Of a stretch of DNA of 64,000 nt, positions 43,622 through 52,422 are shown one piece after another (within the stretch, counting starts at the first letter, position 1; each line of letters begins with the position of its first letter). Below the pieces are notes generated by a model that was not told where the DNA came from, ran no database searches, and saw only the letters and a list, made by a program, of their open reading frames with translations. A program made the translations under genes and the position numbers. The stretch comes from Alistipes sp. (GTDB taxonomy: Bacteria > Bacteroidota > Bacteroidia > Bacteroidales > Rikenellaceae), in NCBI GenBank assembly GCA_017629985.1, contig JAGBWD010000004.1, positions 1 to 64,000 of the forward strand. The letters are read 5' to 3'.

Positions 43622-46264
43622 TTATCTAAAACTAAATTTAACTTTGAAAACGACTGATGCAGGGCGTAGTGCATAGGAGTAGGTGTAACCAATGTTATTG
43701 CTATTTGAGACATTTACAAACATATTGTTGTTTAGAATGTTGCGTGCCTCAACAGAATACTCCATGCGCTTATGCTTAACCCTTATACTTGCATCGACAA
43801 ATACCGTATTGCGGTTTTTACCCTCAATAGAAGTGTTTAGGAAGTGTTCTGCACCAATTCTACATACTACCTTTTGCGCAATGATAAAGTCTATATCACC
43901 CCTTTGCCTGAATAAATTGATGGCTGAGGGTTTATCGCTACCAATAGTTGAGATACTGCGATTGTATAAGGCATTATAGTCTATTCTGACGGCCTTTGTG
44001 ATGCGAGTATTAAAGCCCAACTCTGCGGTTATTAGCTGATATATTGAAGACATTAAGATGCTCTCACGAAGTACTTCAGACCACGATTGCATATACCCAC
44101 CTTGTAGGTTTATGGTTGTAGCAATAGCGTTGAAACGCTTACTAAAGTTACCTTTAAGATTATAACCATTGTTTCGATTAGGCATCTCAATTGCTTCGAT
44201 CTCGCTCAGTGAGCCGTTGAAGTTAGTGTTATACATTAGGTTGGAACAACTATCGAAGTAATTAGCCTCTGCACCTGCAAAGATGGCATCTATGGCATTA
44301 CCATACGATAGTTGCACGCCATACATCTGACTTCTGTTGCTACTAATCTCTCCAGCCTTGCGCTGAATAACTCGATAATCAGTCATAATATAACCTGAGT
44401 ATGAGTCATACAACGAGCCATAATGCTCATTATATGAAGCCTGGGCAGAGAGTTTAAGATTGTGGGTAATAGCAGAGGTAAGACTCAATGACGGCTGATA
44501 GAGAATTTTTGTCTTATTAGTAGTTGCCACATTGTTAATTCTATCCTCTGAGTAGAGCCACATTAAATCGAGTGGAATGTCGGCTTGTAACATAAACTTA
44601 CTACCCAATGAGTATTGAACCGATGGCGTTAATACAAAGTCGAAGCGAGAGTATAGGATGTCGTTTTTGAGTTCGTTAGTAGTGGGGGCAATATCTCCTT
44701 GATTGTTGAGGGCATTTAGCGATGACTCCATACGCTCGATATTACCATTTAGCTGTGCTGACAGCATAAAGTTCCAACGCTTTATCTTATAACTTGTTGT
44801 AAGATAGTTATTCGTTACAAGTCGCTTACCATATAGAGCCTGAATAGCATTCGGATAGTCTGCATTGCCACAAACAATATCATCATACGGCATTGGTCGC
44901 ACCTCGAGTTGTGCAGGCTGCGTATCATAGTTTATGTCCGAATTAAAATTTAGCACCCACCTATCCCATCTCCTTACATTAGTGAAGTTGTTGTTAATCG
45001 ATATTTTGGGCAACTTAAAATATTGAGATACAATGTCACCATCGTTATCTACTATGCCATAATCTCTATTCCATGTACCGCCAAACGAAATTTTCTCTTG
45101 GAGATAGCGTTTATCGGTGTTGGAGAGCAGATTTAGTGTTATATCACACCTATCCACAATATGACTTACTGATGTGCCCTCAGTGATTACTAAAGACGCA
45201 CTGTCGGGAAGATAATATCTAGTTTGTGACGCTCCATCGGCTTGTTGCAGGTTGTGAATATACCCAGCGTTAATGCTAAGTTCCAAATCTTCTTTGAGTT
45301 TGGTGATAGCATTAAGTGACACTGCGTGGATATTGTTATCAAGGTAACGACTCTGTGTAATATTAGGTACTGTCGGATAGTGTACGCCAAGCATTGACGA
45401 TACACCACCGAAGCCACCGAAGTGCGATGTAAACTCTCGAGATACATCATCTCCAGTATTATTCGTTTTGTAGATGCTTATAGTTTGAAATTTCTTGCCA
45501 AAGTACATCGCACTAAGCTCCCCGTTCCACATCCAAGGCTTATAACCACCACCAAGTTGAGCTGTACCATTCCATGTGCCTTTGGCATCCTCCTTAAGGC
45601 GTAGGTTAAGGGCTGCTGCTTGTGGCATGGTCATACCTCTGAGTGCCCTTACAGACTCATGGTTTTCGTATAGCTCTACTCGCGCAATATCCCTTGCTTG
45701 AATGTTATTTGTTGCGATTCCATATCTGCCACCAAGCATATCCATACCCTCGATGTAGAGCTTGCTAATAGCAACACCATTATACTTTATATCTCCCGCT
45801 TCTCCTACGGTAAGTCCTGGCATCTTACGCAATACATCACCAATAGAGTGATCCGTAACATTTATAAAGGTGGCTACATTATAGGTAAGGGTATCTGATT
45901 GCCGTGATACCGACTCTGCATTTACCACGACCTCTCTAATCTCTAACGCCGAGTATTCAATATTAAAATCTACTCGTTGCGACTTTGCGGTAATGCTCTT
46001 TGACTGTCCTTGGATGTTAAAGCCCGTAACGACAATTTGCAGTGTCTGGGCATCACCATTGTATGATACCGTGTAATCACCATTAGCATCACTTATAGCA
46101 TAACCGTATAATATAGTGAGCTTGTCGTTTTGCAACATCACATTGACATCCGAGACACCCTCTCCAGAGTCCTTGTCGCAAATATGTCCCGAAATGGCAA
46201 TCTGAGCATAAGCAGATGTGACACATACGCCTAATAGCAGTAGAGTTAATAGCAGTCGTCGCAT
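43622..46264 (-). CDS. TonB-type outer-membrane receptor with carboxypeptidase-like N-terminal domain
   Basis: An 880-residue outer-membrane protein. Signal peptide (MRRLLLTLLLLGVCVTSAYA), a carboxypeptidase-regulatory-like beta domain (about 22-105), then a plug domain (SIGDVLRKMPGLTVGEAGDI, RIELYENHE-type VELYENHESVRAL) and a long beta-barrel. It ends in FKVKFSFR with a terminal aromatic, as barrels do. It lacks an obvious SusD partner, so it is probably not a glycan-uptake SusC. It heads an operon with a DUF4369-like and a GLPGLI protein. Substrate unknown. Confidence 0.85.
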   Translation of the reverse strand: MRRLLLTLLLLGVCVTSAYAQIAISGHICDKDSGEGVSDVNVMLQNDKLTILYGYAISDANGDYTVSYNGDAQTLQIVVTGFNIQGQSKSITAKSQRVDFNIEYSALEIREVVVNAESVSRQSDTLTYNVATFINVTDHSIGDVLRKMPGLTVGEAGDIKYNGVAISKLYIEGMDMLGGRYGIATNNIQARDIARVELYENHESVRALRGMTMPQAAALNLRLKEDAKGTWNGTAQLGGGYKPWMWNGELSAMYFGKKFQTISIYKTNNTGDDVSREFTSHFGGFGGVSSMLGVHYPTVPNITQSRYLDNNIHAVSLNAITKLKEDLELSINAGYIHNLQQADGASQTRYYLPDSASLVITEGTSVSHIVDRCDITLNLLSNTDKRYLQEKISFGGTWNRDYGIVDNDGDIVSQYFKLPKISINNNFTNVRRWDRWVLNFNSDINYDTQPAQLEVRPMPYDDIVCGNADYPNAIQALYGKRLVTNNYLTTSYKIKRWNFMLSAQLNGNIERMESSLNALNNQGDIAPTTNELKNDILYSRFDFVLTPSVQYSLGSKFMLQADIPLDLMWLYSEDRINNVATTNKTKILYQPSLSLTSAITHNLKLSAQASYNEHYGSLYDSYSGYIMTDYRVIQRKAGEISSNRSQMYGVQLSYGNAIDAIFAGAEANYFDSCSNLMYNTNFNGSLSEIEAIEMPNRNNGYNLKGNFSKRFNAIATTINLQGGYMQSWSEVLRESILMSSIYQLITAELGFNTRITKAVRIDYNALYNRSISTIGSDKPSAINLFRQRGDIDFIIAQKVVCRIGAEHFLNTSIEGKNRNTVFVDASIRVKHKRMEYSVEARNILNNNMFVNVSNSNNIGYTYSYALRPASVVFKVKFSFR

Positions 46265-46285
46265 AATATCACCGATTTGTTATTG

Positions 46286-46317
46286 CAAAGTTAGAGACTG
46301 ACGATAAGAGTACCAAC
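46286..46317 (-). promoter_or_regulatory. Proximal promoter of the receptor operon
   Basis: Minus-strand GTTG (46314-46317), 20 nt, TAACTTTG (46286-46293), 21 nt before the receptor ATG. Confidence 0.6.
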
Positions 46318-46409
46318 AAATTTATGTTAAAGAGTGTTAAGGCTTTTGTTAAATACTGTTAAAGCTTAGTTGTTAATCTTTCCAGACATCATCATTCCTA
46401 TTTCTATAA

Positions 46410-46442
46410 CAAAATTACTCGGATAAAGTTTTGCACAACAAA
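46410..46442 (-). promoter_or_regulatory. Distal promoter candidate of the receptor operon
   Basis: Minus-strand TTTG (46439-46442), 21 nt, TAATTTTG (46410-46417). The TTTG lies in the T-tract of the regulator terminator at 46444-46475. The same arrangement recurs at 49154-49186. Confidence 0.55.
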
Positions 46443-46551
46443 AAACGACCTACGAATATCATATCGTAAGTCGTTGTAAATCAATATGTGTTAAAAATAT
46501 TTGTTTTGCAGAGCTTGTGAAAAGTTTTGCAAACCTACTTTTCGAGCATAT
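46411..46551. repeat. Duplicated regulator 3' flank, copy A
   Basis: About 140 bp covering the last codons of the TPR regulator, its terminator and a downstream promoter-like sequence. It aligns with 49155-49293 over its whole length. Confidence 0.75.
46444..46475 (-). terminator. Terminator of the TPR/HTH regulator
   Basis: A 12-bp stem with one mismatch (AACGACTTACGA/TCGTAGGTCGTT on the minus strand) is followed by TTTTTGTTG. Confidence 0.75.
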
Positions 46552-48184
46552 CACGAATGAAAATCGAGAGGTTTGTGTCGTTTTCCGATAGTCCGAACTT
46601 GTGTCGGATGTCGGCACTATGGTGGTAGTGTCTCGACTGGCTCGTGTAGGCCTTGATATCCTTACCCTTCAAGCCTATTGCATACAGACAGCAGATGTTT
46701 ATCTCCTCATCAGTCAAACCTCGCTGCTTGAGTGCAGTGATAAACTCGGGATTGTTGCCCTCGATGGTGAGGCGTGTTGACTCGATAAAGCTATCTTTGT
46801 TGGCCAGCAATGATTCCAACTCCTCATAGGCCTTTTTGTTGGCAGATGTAGTGCCCGTAATCTGCGATATGATGACCTTATTCAGCACATCGAGTCGTGC
46901 CTTGATAACAGCCTTTGCCTCCTCCTGCACGCTTGAGTCCTCGACCATTTTAGTCAACGCATCACGCTCGGCAATAGCATCGGCATAGAGCTGCTCATAC
47001 CTCTGCTTCTCAACCACTAGCTCCTTGTTATTTGCACGGCTAATCTGCAGTCGACGGCGGATAATATTTAGAGCATACAGCAGAGCGGTCATAATAAACA
47101 GGCACGCCCAAACAGCGATAGTTCGTTTGTTCTTTGCCTCGGTCTCCTTAGCCTTTGCCATCTCTAAGTTGTGACGCTCCTCGACAAACTTAGTATCTTG
47201 TTGCATTTTAGCAAAGATGTTAGTAGTAAATATATCCACATACTCTTCAAATATTTCAAGAGCATTTTTGTGGTCACCTAAGCTTTTATAAACTTCGTAT
47301 AAAATTGCAAGATACTTTTTCTCTTTATATTCATTACCTTCTGTATCATATTGTGATAAAATAGATAGTGCCTCATTGTACTTATGCATTGTATAATATG
47401 CATTTGCTATTGTAAGCCAGTCTATATTAGGAGATGGAATGGAGTTAATATATTGATGTATGATTTCATCAATTTCTTGCTCTGTTCCATATCTTATTAG
47501 GTAAGTGATGTATGATGAATAAAAATCTGTTAATATGGTAATATTCAGACCATCCAACATCAGCTTACACTCTTCAATGTAAGGCAAAGCCTTGTCATGC
47601 TCATCTTTTAAGGTGTATCCATTGATAATTCTAATTAAGCAGAATGCATAACTATCGTATTCTTCTGCTTGCTTGAAGTATAATGCAGCACTTTTATTAG
47701 ACTCTATAAAGTTGTCGAAATCATACAAATCATAATATATATTGCTTTGTGCAAAGTGTATTCGCGCTTTTGTCAATATATCATTAGATTGAGAGCCAAC
47801 TGAAAGTGCATTTACAAAATGCTCCATCGCCGAAGTATCATTGCCAGCATTCTGATAAATGCGGCCCTGATAGTAGTATGTGCGGAGTTTATCCGTTGCC
47901 GAGCCGTTATCCTCGTAATAGTCAATAGCGGGTTGCAAGACCTCAAAGTCAGTCTTGTCGATAACATTCTTATCCAACGCCATTGAGAGTAACAAGGCGT
48001 GCTTTGCTCGCTCCTCATCACCAACGAGTTCATCGGTGTTAATAGACTGTAACACAATCAGAAGACTATCGGGTCGCTCCTCGATATTGCGCTCCATCTC
48101 GGTAATAGTCGCCCAATGCTCCGAGTGGCGGTTGCATGACGCCAAACAAAGGACAAGAAGAAGTATAGTAAGTAGTTGTTTCAT
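46535..48184 (-). CDS. Membrane-anchored TPR regulator with C-terminal LuxR-like HTH
   Basis: A 549-residue protein. The N-terminus MKQLLTILLLVLCLASC has a lipobox-like cysteine. Residues about 20-355 form TPR-like helices (YYYQGRIYQNAGNDTSAMEH, ANAYYTMHKYNEALSIL). A transmembrane helix at about 360-382 (IAVWACLFIMTALLYALNI) is followed by a coiled coil, then a helix-turn-helix near the end (RGLTDEEINICCLYAIGLKG, with HKFGL). It would sense outside and act on DNA inside. The start is 48184 or 48193, fixed by a TATCTTTG box at 48205. Target genes are not shown by the sequence. Confidence 0.75.
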   Translation of the reverse strand: MKQLLTILLLVLCLASCNRHSEHWATITEMERNIEERPDSLLIVLQSINTDELVGDEERAKHALLLSMALDKNVIDKTDFEVLQPAIDYYEDNGSATDKLRTYYYQGRIYQNAGNDTSAMEHFVNALSVGSQSNDILTKARIHFAQSNIYYDLYDFDNFIESNKSAALYFKQAEEYDSYAFCLIRIINGYTLKDEHDKALPYIEECKLMLDGLNITILTDFYSSYITYLIRYGTEQEIDEIIHQYINSIPSPNIDWLTIANAYYTMHKYNEALSILSQYDTEGNEYKEKKYLAILYEVYKSLGDHKNALEIFEEYVDIFTTNIFAKMQQDTKFVEERHNLEMAKAKETEAKNKRTIAVWACLFIMTALLYALNIIRRRLQISRANNKELVVEKQRYEQLYADAIAERDALTKMVEDSSVQEEAKAVIKARLDVLNKVIISQITGTTSANKKAYEELESLLANKDSFIESTRLTIEGNNPEFITALKQRGLTDEEINICCLYAIGLKGKDIKAYTSQSRHYHHSADIRHKFGLSENDTNLSIFIRDMLEK

Positions 48185-48204
48185 AAAAGCCATCTTATTT
48201 CTCG

Positions 48205-48212
48205 CAAAGATA
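48205..48212 (-). promoter_or_regulatory. -7 box of the TPR regulator
   Basis: Minus-strand TATCTTTG, 20 nt before the ATG at 48184. No -33 TTTG. It rules out the longer frame that opens at 48298. Confidence 0.55.
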
Positions 48213-48315
48213 AGATAATTTGGAAGATAATTGGAAGTGGCCCAGAAGTTTATGTGAAATACCTCTGGGTCACATCCGGCTAATCCTTTTATCAACAAGG
48301 ATGTTCTATGATAAT

Positions 48316-49095
48316 TTACTTATTGATTGTGCTATAGCAAGTCTCAATGCCACCCTTTTCGTTACTCAAGAAGAGCTTGTCACCCTCGAAGCGATAGTAC
48401 TTCTTTGTAGGTGTTGCAGAGTCGATGCTTGTCATAATGAGCATATCACCGTCAGATGAATACTTGAACCACACCATCTCCGATGAACCCTCCACAGGAG
48501 CAGAATTTAGGTTTTCATATACGTTATAATATGTAAAACCGTCATTTGGCGTTACAAATTTGATATGTTCATTATAATACTTGTCGCCACCACTGCGTGT
48601 TGTACTCCAGTCGCCAATGAAACGCATATCACCATCCTCTGTCCTAGTAAATTCAAAGATGTTACCGTACTCATCCATATCGGAGCGCATAATCAGCGTG
48701 TTGTCCTTGAAACTATACTCCCACTCGATAGGATCATCGTCACCATAGTTCACATATAATTTTTCGTTTTTCACCCAATATGTCAATGAGTTTCTCGTAA
48801 TTGAGCTTATTTGATTCTCCTTATCATACGCATCAATGGTTAGATAGCCATCACCATTCTCGTAGAAGTAGAAGCAATAATCTGTGCGGCTAAGGAACTG
48901 GTCAATCTCATCCGCCGCAGATATATACTCCCAGCATCCAACAAATTTTGCCATCTCTGTAGCATCACTTTTCTCTACTGCATTTGTCGTGTTGTCGGCA
49001 CCATTCTCATTTTTACCCTCAACGACCTCTTTCTCACACGACACTACCATACTAGCTACCGCAAGCATCAACAACATAAATAAACTCTTTTTCAT
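48316..49095 (-). CDS. Lipocalin-like lipoprotein
   Basis: A 259-residue lipoprotein with lipobox VVSC (MKKSLFMLLMLAVASMVVSC). After an acidic, asparagine-rich linker, two lipocalin-like beta segments follow, each opening with a W core: FVGCWEYISAADEIDQF and FIGDWSTTRSGGDKYY. Each is followed by short strands such as YCFYFYENGDGYL and KYYRFEGDKLFLSN. Bacteroidetes surface proteins of this sort are common and uncharacterised. Its promoter is at 49154-49186. Confidence 0.7.
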   Translation of the reverse strand: MKKSLFMLLMLAVASMVVSCEKEVVEGKNENGADNTTNAVEKSDATEMAKFVGCWEYISAADEIDQFLSRTDYCFYFYENGDGYLTIDAYDKENQISSITRNSLTYWVKNEKLYVNYGDDDPIEWEYSFKDNTLIMRSDMDEYGNIFEFTRTEDGDMRFIGDWSTTRSGGDKYYNEHIKFVTPNDGFTYYNVYENLNSAPVEGSSEMVWFKYSSDGDMLIMTSIDSATPTKKYYRFEGDKLFLSNEKGGIETCYSTINK

Positions 49096-49153
49096 AGTTC
49101 TAAGTTTTATAGGTTAAACAATAGGTGATTTGTCCTTTGCGTTTTTTCTAATA

Positions 49154-49186
49154 CAAAGTTACCAGGAAAAAGTTTTACACAACAAA
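49154..49186 (-). promoter_or_regulatory. Promoter of the lipocalin-like lipoprotein
   Basis: Minus-strand TTTG (49183-49186), 21 nt, TAACTTTG (49154-49161). The TTTG is the T-tract of the hairpin at 49188-49219. It yields a leader of about 55 nt. Confidence 0.7.
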
Positions 49187-49293
49187 AAACGACCTACGAA
49201 TTTCAGGTCGTAAGTCGTTGAAAATCAGCGTGGGCTGAAAATATTTATTTGTCGCTGCTTTTGAAAAGTTTTACACCACTACTTTTCGTGCAT
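49155..49293 (-). pseudogene. Remnant of a duplicated regulator 3' end, copy B
   Basis: This matches 46411-46551 across its length. It includes the last codons (MHEK and TAG, against MLEK and TAG in the intact regulator at 46535), the terminator and the downstream promoter. The coding part upstream is gone; a short unrelated frame (MNSSLNAALEAAKKEYVRLG and on) ends 14 nt before the tail. It is the trace of a lost regulator paralog. Confidence 0.65.
49188..49219 (-). terminator. Orphan terminator in the regulator remnant
   Basis: A 12-bp stem with one mismatch (AACGACCTACGA/TCGTAAGTCGTT on the plus strand) is followed on the minus strand by TTTTTTG. It is homologous to 46444-46475. Confidence 0.7.
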
Positions 49294-49626
49294 ATATCTA
49301 TATTCTATCTATCCTCCTCGATGTATGGAATACCCAATCTCACGTACTCCTTCTTGGCAGCTTCCAGCGCTGCGTTGAGGCTACTATTCATATTGCGAAG
49401 CAATGCAAGGCAATGCCTTGCCACAAGCCTCCCTTATCAACGTTGCGATTAAGGCGAGAGCAGAACAAACTCGGTTGTTTTGCCGAGCCGTAGCAACGAA
49501 AAGGAGCTAGCGAACTTAAAGGGAGGTTTGGAGGTATTGTAGATATGACTGAGGACACGAACGGCGAAGCCTCATGACACTGCTCATCGCTGCGAGTCTA
49601 TAAGCACGATGTAATATTATTTGTAG
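49294..49626. other. Gene-free stretch with a nested inverted-repeat element
   Basis: No convincing gene. A minus-strand frame of 28 codons lies at about 49303-49390 (starts MNSSLNAALEAA, ends YIEEDR). The region 49424-49531 holds nested inverted repeats: CAAGCCTCCCTT against AAGGGAGGTTTG at the ends, GTTGC/GCAAC within, and CTCGG/CCGAG around a loop of 8. A short phrase shared with 41750-41765 (ATTGTAGATATGA) lies just after it. The pattern suggests a structured RNA or the remains of a mobile element. Confidence 0.45.
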
Positions 49627-52197
49627 TTAATTTCCTCGTTTAAGCTTACCCAATCTCATAACTATAGAGGTCTGACTCCTACCCATTTTTTCTGCAATAT
49701 ATTTCACGCTCTTTCCTTCCGAATATAAATCTAATAAAAGTCTATCTTCTCCTCTTGTCCATTTTTTGTTTGCATTAGGATGCTTAATATAACTCTTCTC
49801 CGTAACCTTTTCAGGATGCAAAAACTCATCAACAAATAGAGATGGAATACGTTTATCATACATCACGAGAGTTTTAACCTTGGCTCTCGTGATTGCCACA
49901 TAGAATAATCGGCGCTCTTCTCCGTATGGGAATTGGTCGCTTTTTGTTAAAACATAGTTTAGCGTAGGGTCGTCACTAACAAGAGATGGAAAACCATATG
50001 TATCCTTATTGCACTGCAATAGAATTACATAATCCGCTTCAAGTCCTTTTGATTTATGCACTGTTAAAAACTCAATTTTCCTACTACCTATTACGTAATA
50101 GAATTGATTTCCCTCCTTTATGGATTTAAATGTAAATGAGAGATAATAATCGTCAAAAGAGTAGCGACCCAATAAAAATATTGACTTGTCTAACGGAATA
50201 GAAGCAACAAGTTGTTCTACTATACTACAGTAATTTTGCCTATCGTATGGATAAAATTCCAGTCCTGTCTTCATGGCAGGATTAAATGAGTGTATGCACT
50301 TCTGTATTTGAGCCTTATTACGCTGAATAAAACGAGATGACAGAGAGACTAATGGCTCTCCAAATCTATATGTCGTTTCTATTTTATTAATTTCAGTTGC
50401 ACCAAAATATTCTGAGAATTGGTTGAATAGCGCCATATCGCTACCAGAGAAACGATATATAGACTGCCAATCGTCACCTACACAATACAATTTTGCATAG
50501 GTCTTTCCCTCTCGTAATGCTTTTAGAAAGTTATAGCGATCAATGGATATATCTTGAAACTCATCAACAATAATATAATCATACTCCACTGGATGCGAAG
50601 TACGGCATATTTCTGTAGCTTGAAGAATAGCATCCGTAAAATCTATCTGACAACTATCGTTTAAAGCCTTTAAATAACAGTCATATACGGGCTGAAAAAT
50701 GTTCTTTATGATAAATACACTTCTTTGGTCGTCCACATCTTTAGCTTGTTGTAAAATCTCTTTGATAGATTTACAACTTGATTTCACCAATGTCACAAAA
50801 GTGACTATAAGACGTATAAACGCCTTTTCCTGTCTACTATTTTTTGGTAAAAGCAAGTTATATAACTCTTCATCTGTTCTTTCTATAATTGGAACCCCAG
50901 CGTCACTTAGTAATTTTCGCAGTTTTTCTTTCACATCAGCATATCGAAAATCTGCACTTGATGTTACCAACAGCTCTGTACCAAACTTCTCATGGGCTGC
51001 TTTTTTCCAAGTAATGCCATCATTATATCTCTTATTCGCCTCCTCATATGTCATATTTTTATCCTTGGCAAACCATTCAGGAACAAGGCCTTGCTCATCA
51101 ATACCAAAATGCTCTAAATAGATGCGCTTTGTTTCTCCTTTATGGTCAAAATATATAGAAAAATCAGGACGATATTGCGAATACATTTCATCAGCTAATG
51201 GATATTCATATGGCTCTTCATACCTAAAATTTACACCGAGAGATGATAAAACAAAACATATTTTCTGTTCTTGTGCACTCCTCACAAATACAGCCTTTCC
51301 ATCCATATCTGGAAGCAAAGCTTTAAATTGCTTACTCTTTGATTCTGACAGTTGTTCGCGTTTCTCTTGCTCAAGTCTTTCCTGTTCCGTTTCATTTGCT
51401 TGAAAATCTACAAAATACTCCACAATACTCTTCCCAATAGATGACTTATCTAACAATTTATGATAAATATCTATAAATACGGCATCAGTGCTATCACAAA
51501 TAGATGGCTTTACACCTGTTGCTTTTGCAATGATGTCAATAGCTAATTTATGAAATGTATAACCTTTCAAGCCATTGGCATTCATTCTCTCTGTAAGTTC
51601 TAAAGCTGCTTTATTTGTATAACTAATTAAAAGTATTCTTTCAGGTGATACTCCTTTAACCTCCGTTAGATACTTTACCTTTCCAATAATAGAGGACGTT
51701 TTTCCACTACCAGCACTACTAACTACCAAACAATTATCCTCTTCAGAAACAATTGAGCGTCTCTGTTGTCTATCCAAAGGATACTTCAAACAATGATCAA
51801 AAAAATCCCTATTCTTATCTAGTAGTAGAGCTATAACTCTATCATTATGCTGCTTAACATATGTATTGATTGCCGCAAAATCATTTATAAAATTACAGAC
51901 AATATCGGAGGGGGCAATCTTGAATATTTTCAGCTTTCTAACAAGCAAATTTGCCTCCTTATAATATGGTGAATAATGACTAATGAAGTCTTGAACTTGT
52001 GCTGCAGATACTATTTCTCCATTAAAACTTTTTTCAAAATCTGTTTGAATATCAATATTAGCTGATATATTTTTGGAACAACTAGAATATGGAGATATTT
52101 GCGATATTTTTTTGCTAAACTTTTTAGATGTACTTTTTAGATGCGCTCTCAAAGCAAGTATCATTATTACGATAGCACAAATTACAACAAAAAACAT
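49627..52197 (-). CDS. Membrane-anchored UvrD-like helicase with nuclease-like insert and C-terminal HTH
   Basis: An 856-residue superfamily 1A helicase. It begins with a transmembrane segment (MFFVVICAIVIMILALRA). The Walker A motif is SSAGSGKTS (about 160-168), motif II is IIVDEFQD and motif VI is LFYVAITRAK. Between motifs Ia and II (about 305-415) lies an insert with YRPDFSIYF and RIYLEHFG, which resembles a PD-(D/E)XK nuclease core (Asp345, Glu362). The last 45 residues (WTRGEDRLLLDLYSEGKSVK, then GRSQTSIVMRLGKLKRG) look like a Myb/HTH DNA-binding module. The gene is clearly more AT-rich than its neighbours and sits beside a tRNA, signs of transfer. Repair or defence are both possible. 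Confidence 0.8.
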   Translation of the reverse strand: MFFVVICAIVIMILALRAHLKSTSKKFSKKISQISPYSSCSKNISANIDIQTDFEKSFNGEIVSAAQVQDFISHYSPYYKEANLLVRKLKIFKIAPSDIVCNFINDFAAINTYVKQHNDRVIALLLDKNRDFFDHCLKYPLDRQQRRSIVSEEDNCLVVSSAGSGKTSSIIGKVKYLTEVKGVSPERILLISYTNKAALELTERMNANGLKGYTFHKLAIDIIAKATGVKPSICDSTDAVFIDIYHKLLDKSSIGKSIVEYFVDFQANETEQERLEQEKREQLSESKSKQFKALLPDMDGKAVFVRSAQEQKICFVLSSLGVNFRYEEPYEYPLADEMYSQYRPDFSIYFDHKGETKRIYLEHFGIDEQGLVPEWFAKDKNMTYEEANKRYNDGITWKKAAHEKFGTELLVTSSADFRYADVKEKLRKLLSDAGVPIIERTDEELYNLLLPKNSRQEKAFIRLIVTFVTLVKSSCKSIKEILQQAKDVDDQRSVFIIKNIFQPVYDCYLKALNDSCQIDFTDAILQATEICRTSHPVEYDYIIVDEFQDISIDRYNFLKALREGKTYAKLYCVGDDWQSIYRFSGSDMALFNQFSEYFGATEINKIETTYRFGEPLVSLSSRFIQRNKAQIQKCIHSFNPAMKTGLEFYPYDRQNYCSIVEQLVASIPLDKSIFLLGRYSFDDYYLSFTFKSIKEGNQFYYVIGSRKIEFLTVHKSKGLEADYVILLQCNKDTYGFPSLVSDDPTLNYVLTKSDQFPYGEERRLFYVAITRAKVKTLVMYDKRIPSLFVDEFLHPEKVTEKSYIKHPNANKKWTRGEDRLLLDLYSEGKSVKYIAEKMGRSQTSIVMRLGKLKRGN

Positions 52198-52217
52198 GGC
52201 TTATTGGGCTTATTGGT

Positions 52218-52250
52218 CAAAATTAGTACATAAAAAAAGAAAAGGACAAA
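52218..52250 (-). promoter_or_regulatory. Helicase promoter embedded in the tRNA terminator
   Basis: Minus-strand TTTG (52247-52250), 21 nt, TAATTTTG (52218-52225), 20 nt before the helicase ATG. The TTTG is part of the tRNA terminator stem. Confidence 0.6.
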
Positions 52251-52270
52251 TCTTGCGACTTGTCCTCTTT
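52232..52270 (-). terminator. Terminator of tRNA-fMet
   Basis: The stem GAGGACAAGTC/GATTTGTCCTTTTC (minus strand, with a G-U pair) has a 4-nt loop and a tail of T residues. Confidence 0.8.
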
Positions 52271-52272
52271 AG

Positions 52273-52345
52273 TAGCGGGGGGAGGACTCGAACCTCCGAC
52301 CTCCGGGTTATGAGCCCGACGAGCTGCCAACTGCTCTACCCCGCG
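52273..52345 (-). tRNA. Initiator tRNA-Met (anticodon CAT)
   Basis: Folds as a cloverleaf on the minus strand starting CGCGGGGTAGAGCAG. The anticodon loop CTCATAA lies between GGG and CCC, the three G-C pairs typical of initiator tRNA. The first base (C) is not paired with the opposite T, another initiator mark. CCA is not encoded. Promoter and terminator flank it. Confidence 0.93.
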
Positions 52346-52390
52346 ATGTATCGTTAAATGGCGTATGCCGTTTTTCATTAATTGCGAGTG

Positions 52391-52422
52391 CAAAGATAAT
52401 ACAAATATCCTAACACTCCAAA
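52391..52422 (-). promoter_or_regulatory. tRNA-fMet promoter
   Basis: Minus-strand TTTG (52419-52422), 20 nt, TATCTTTG (52391-52398): full consensus. The mature tRNA starts 45 nt downstream. Confidence 0.8.

Noticed and set aside
49249..49452. Plus-strand frame of 67 codons
   Set aside because: It covers the regulator remnant in the wrong direction and has no recognisable content.
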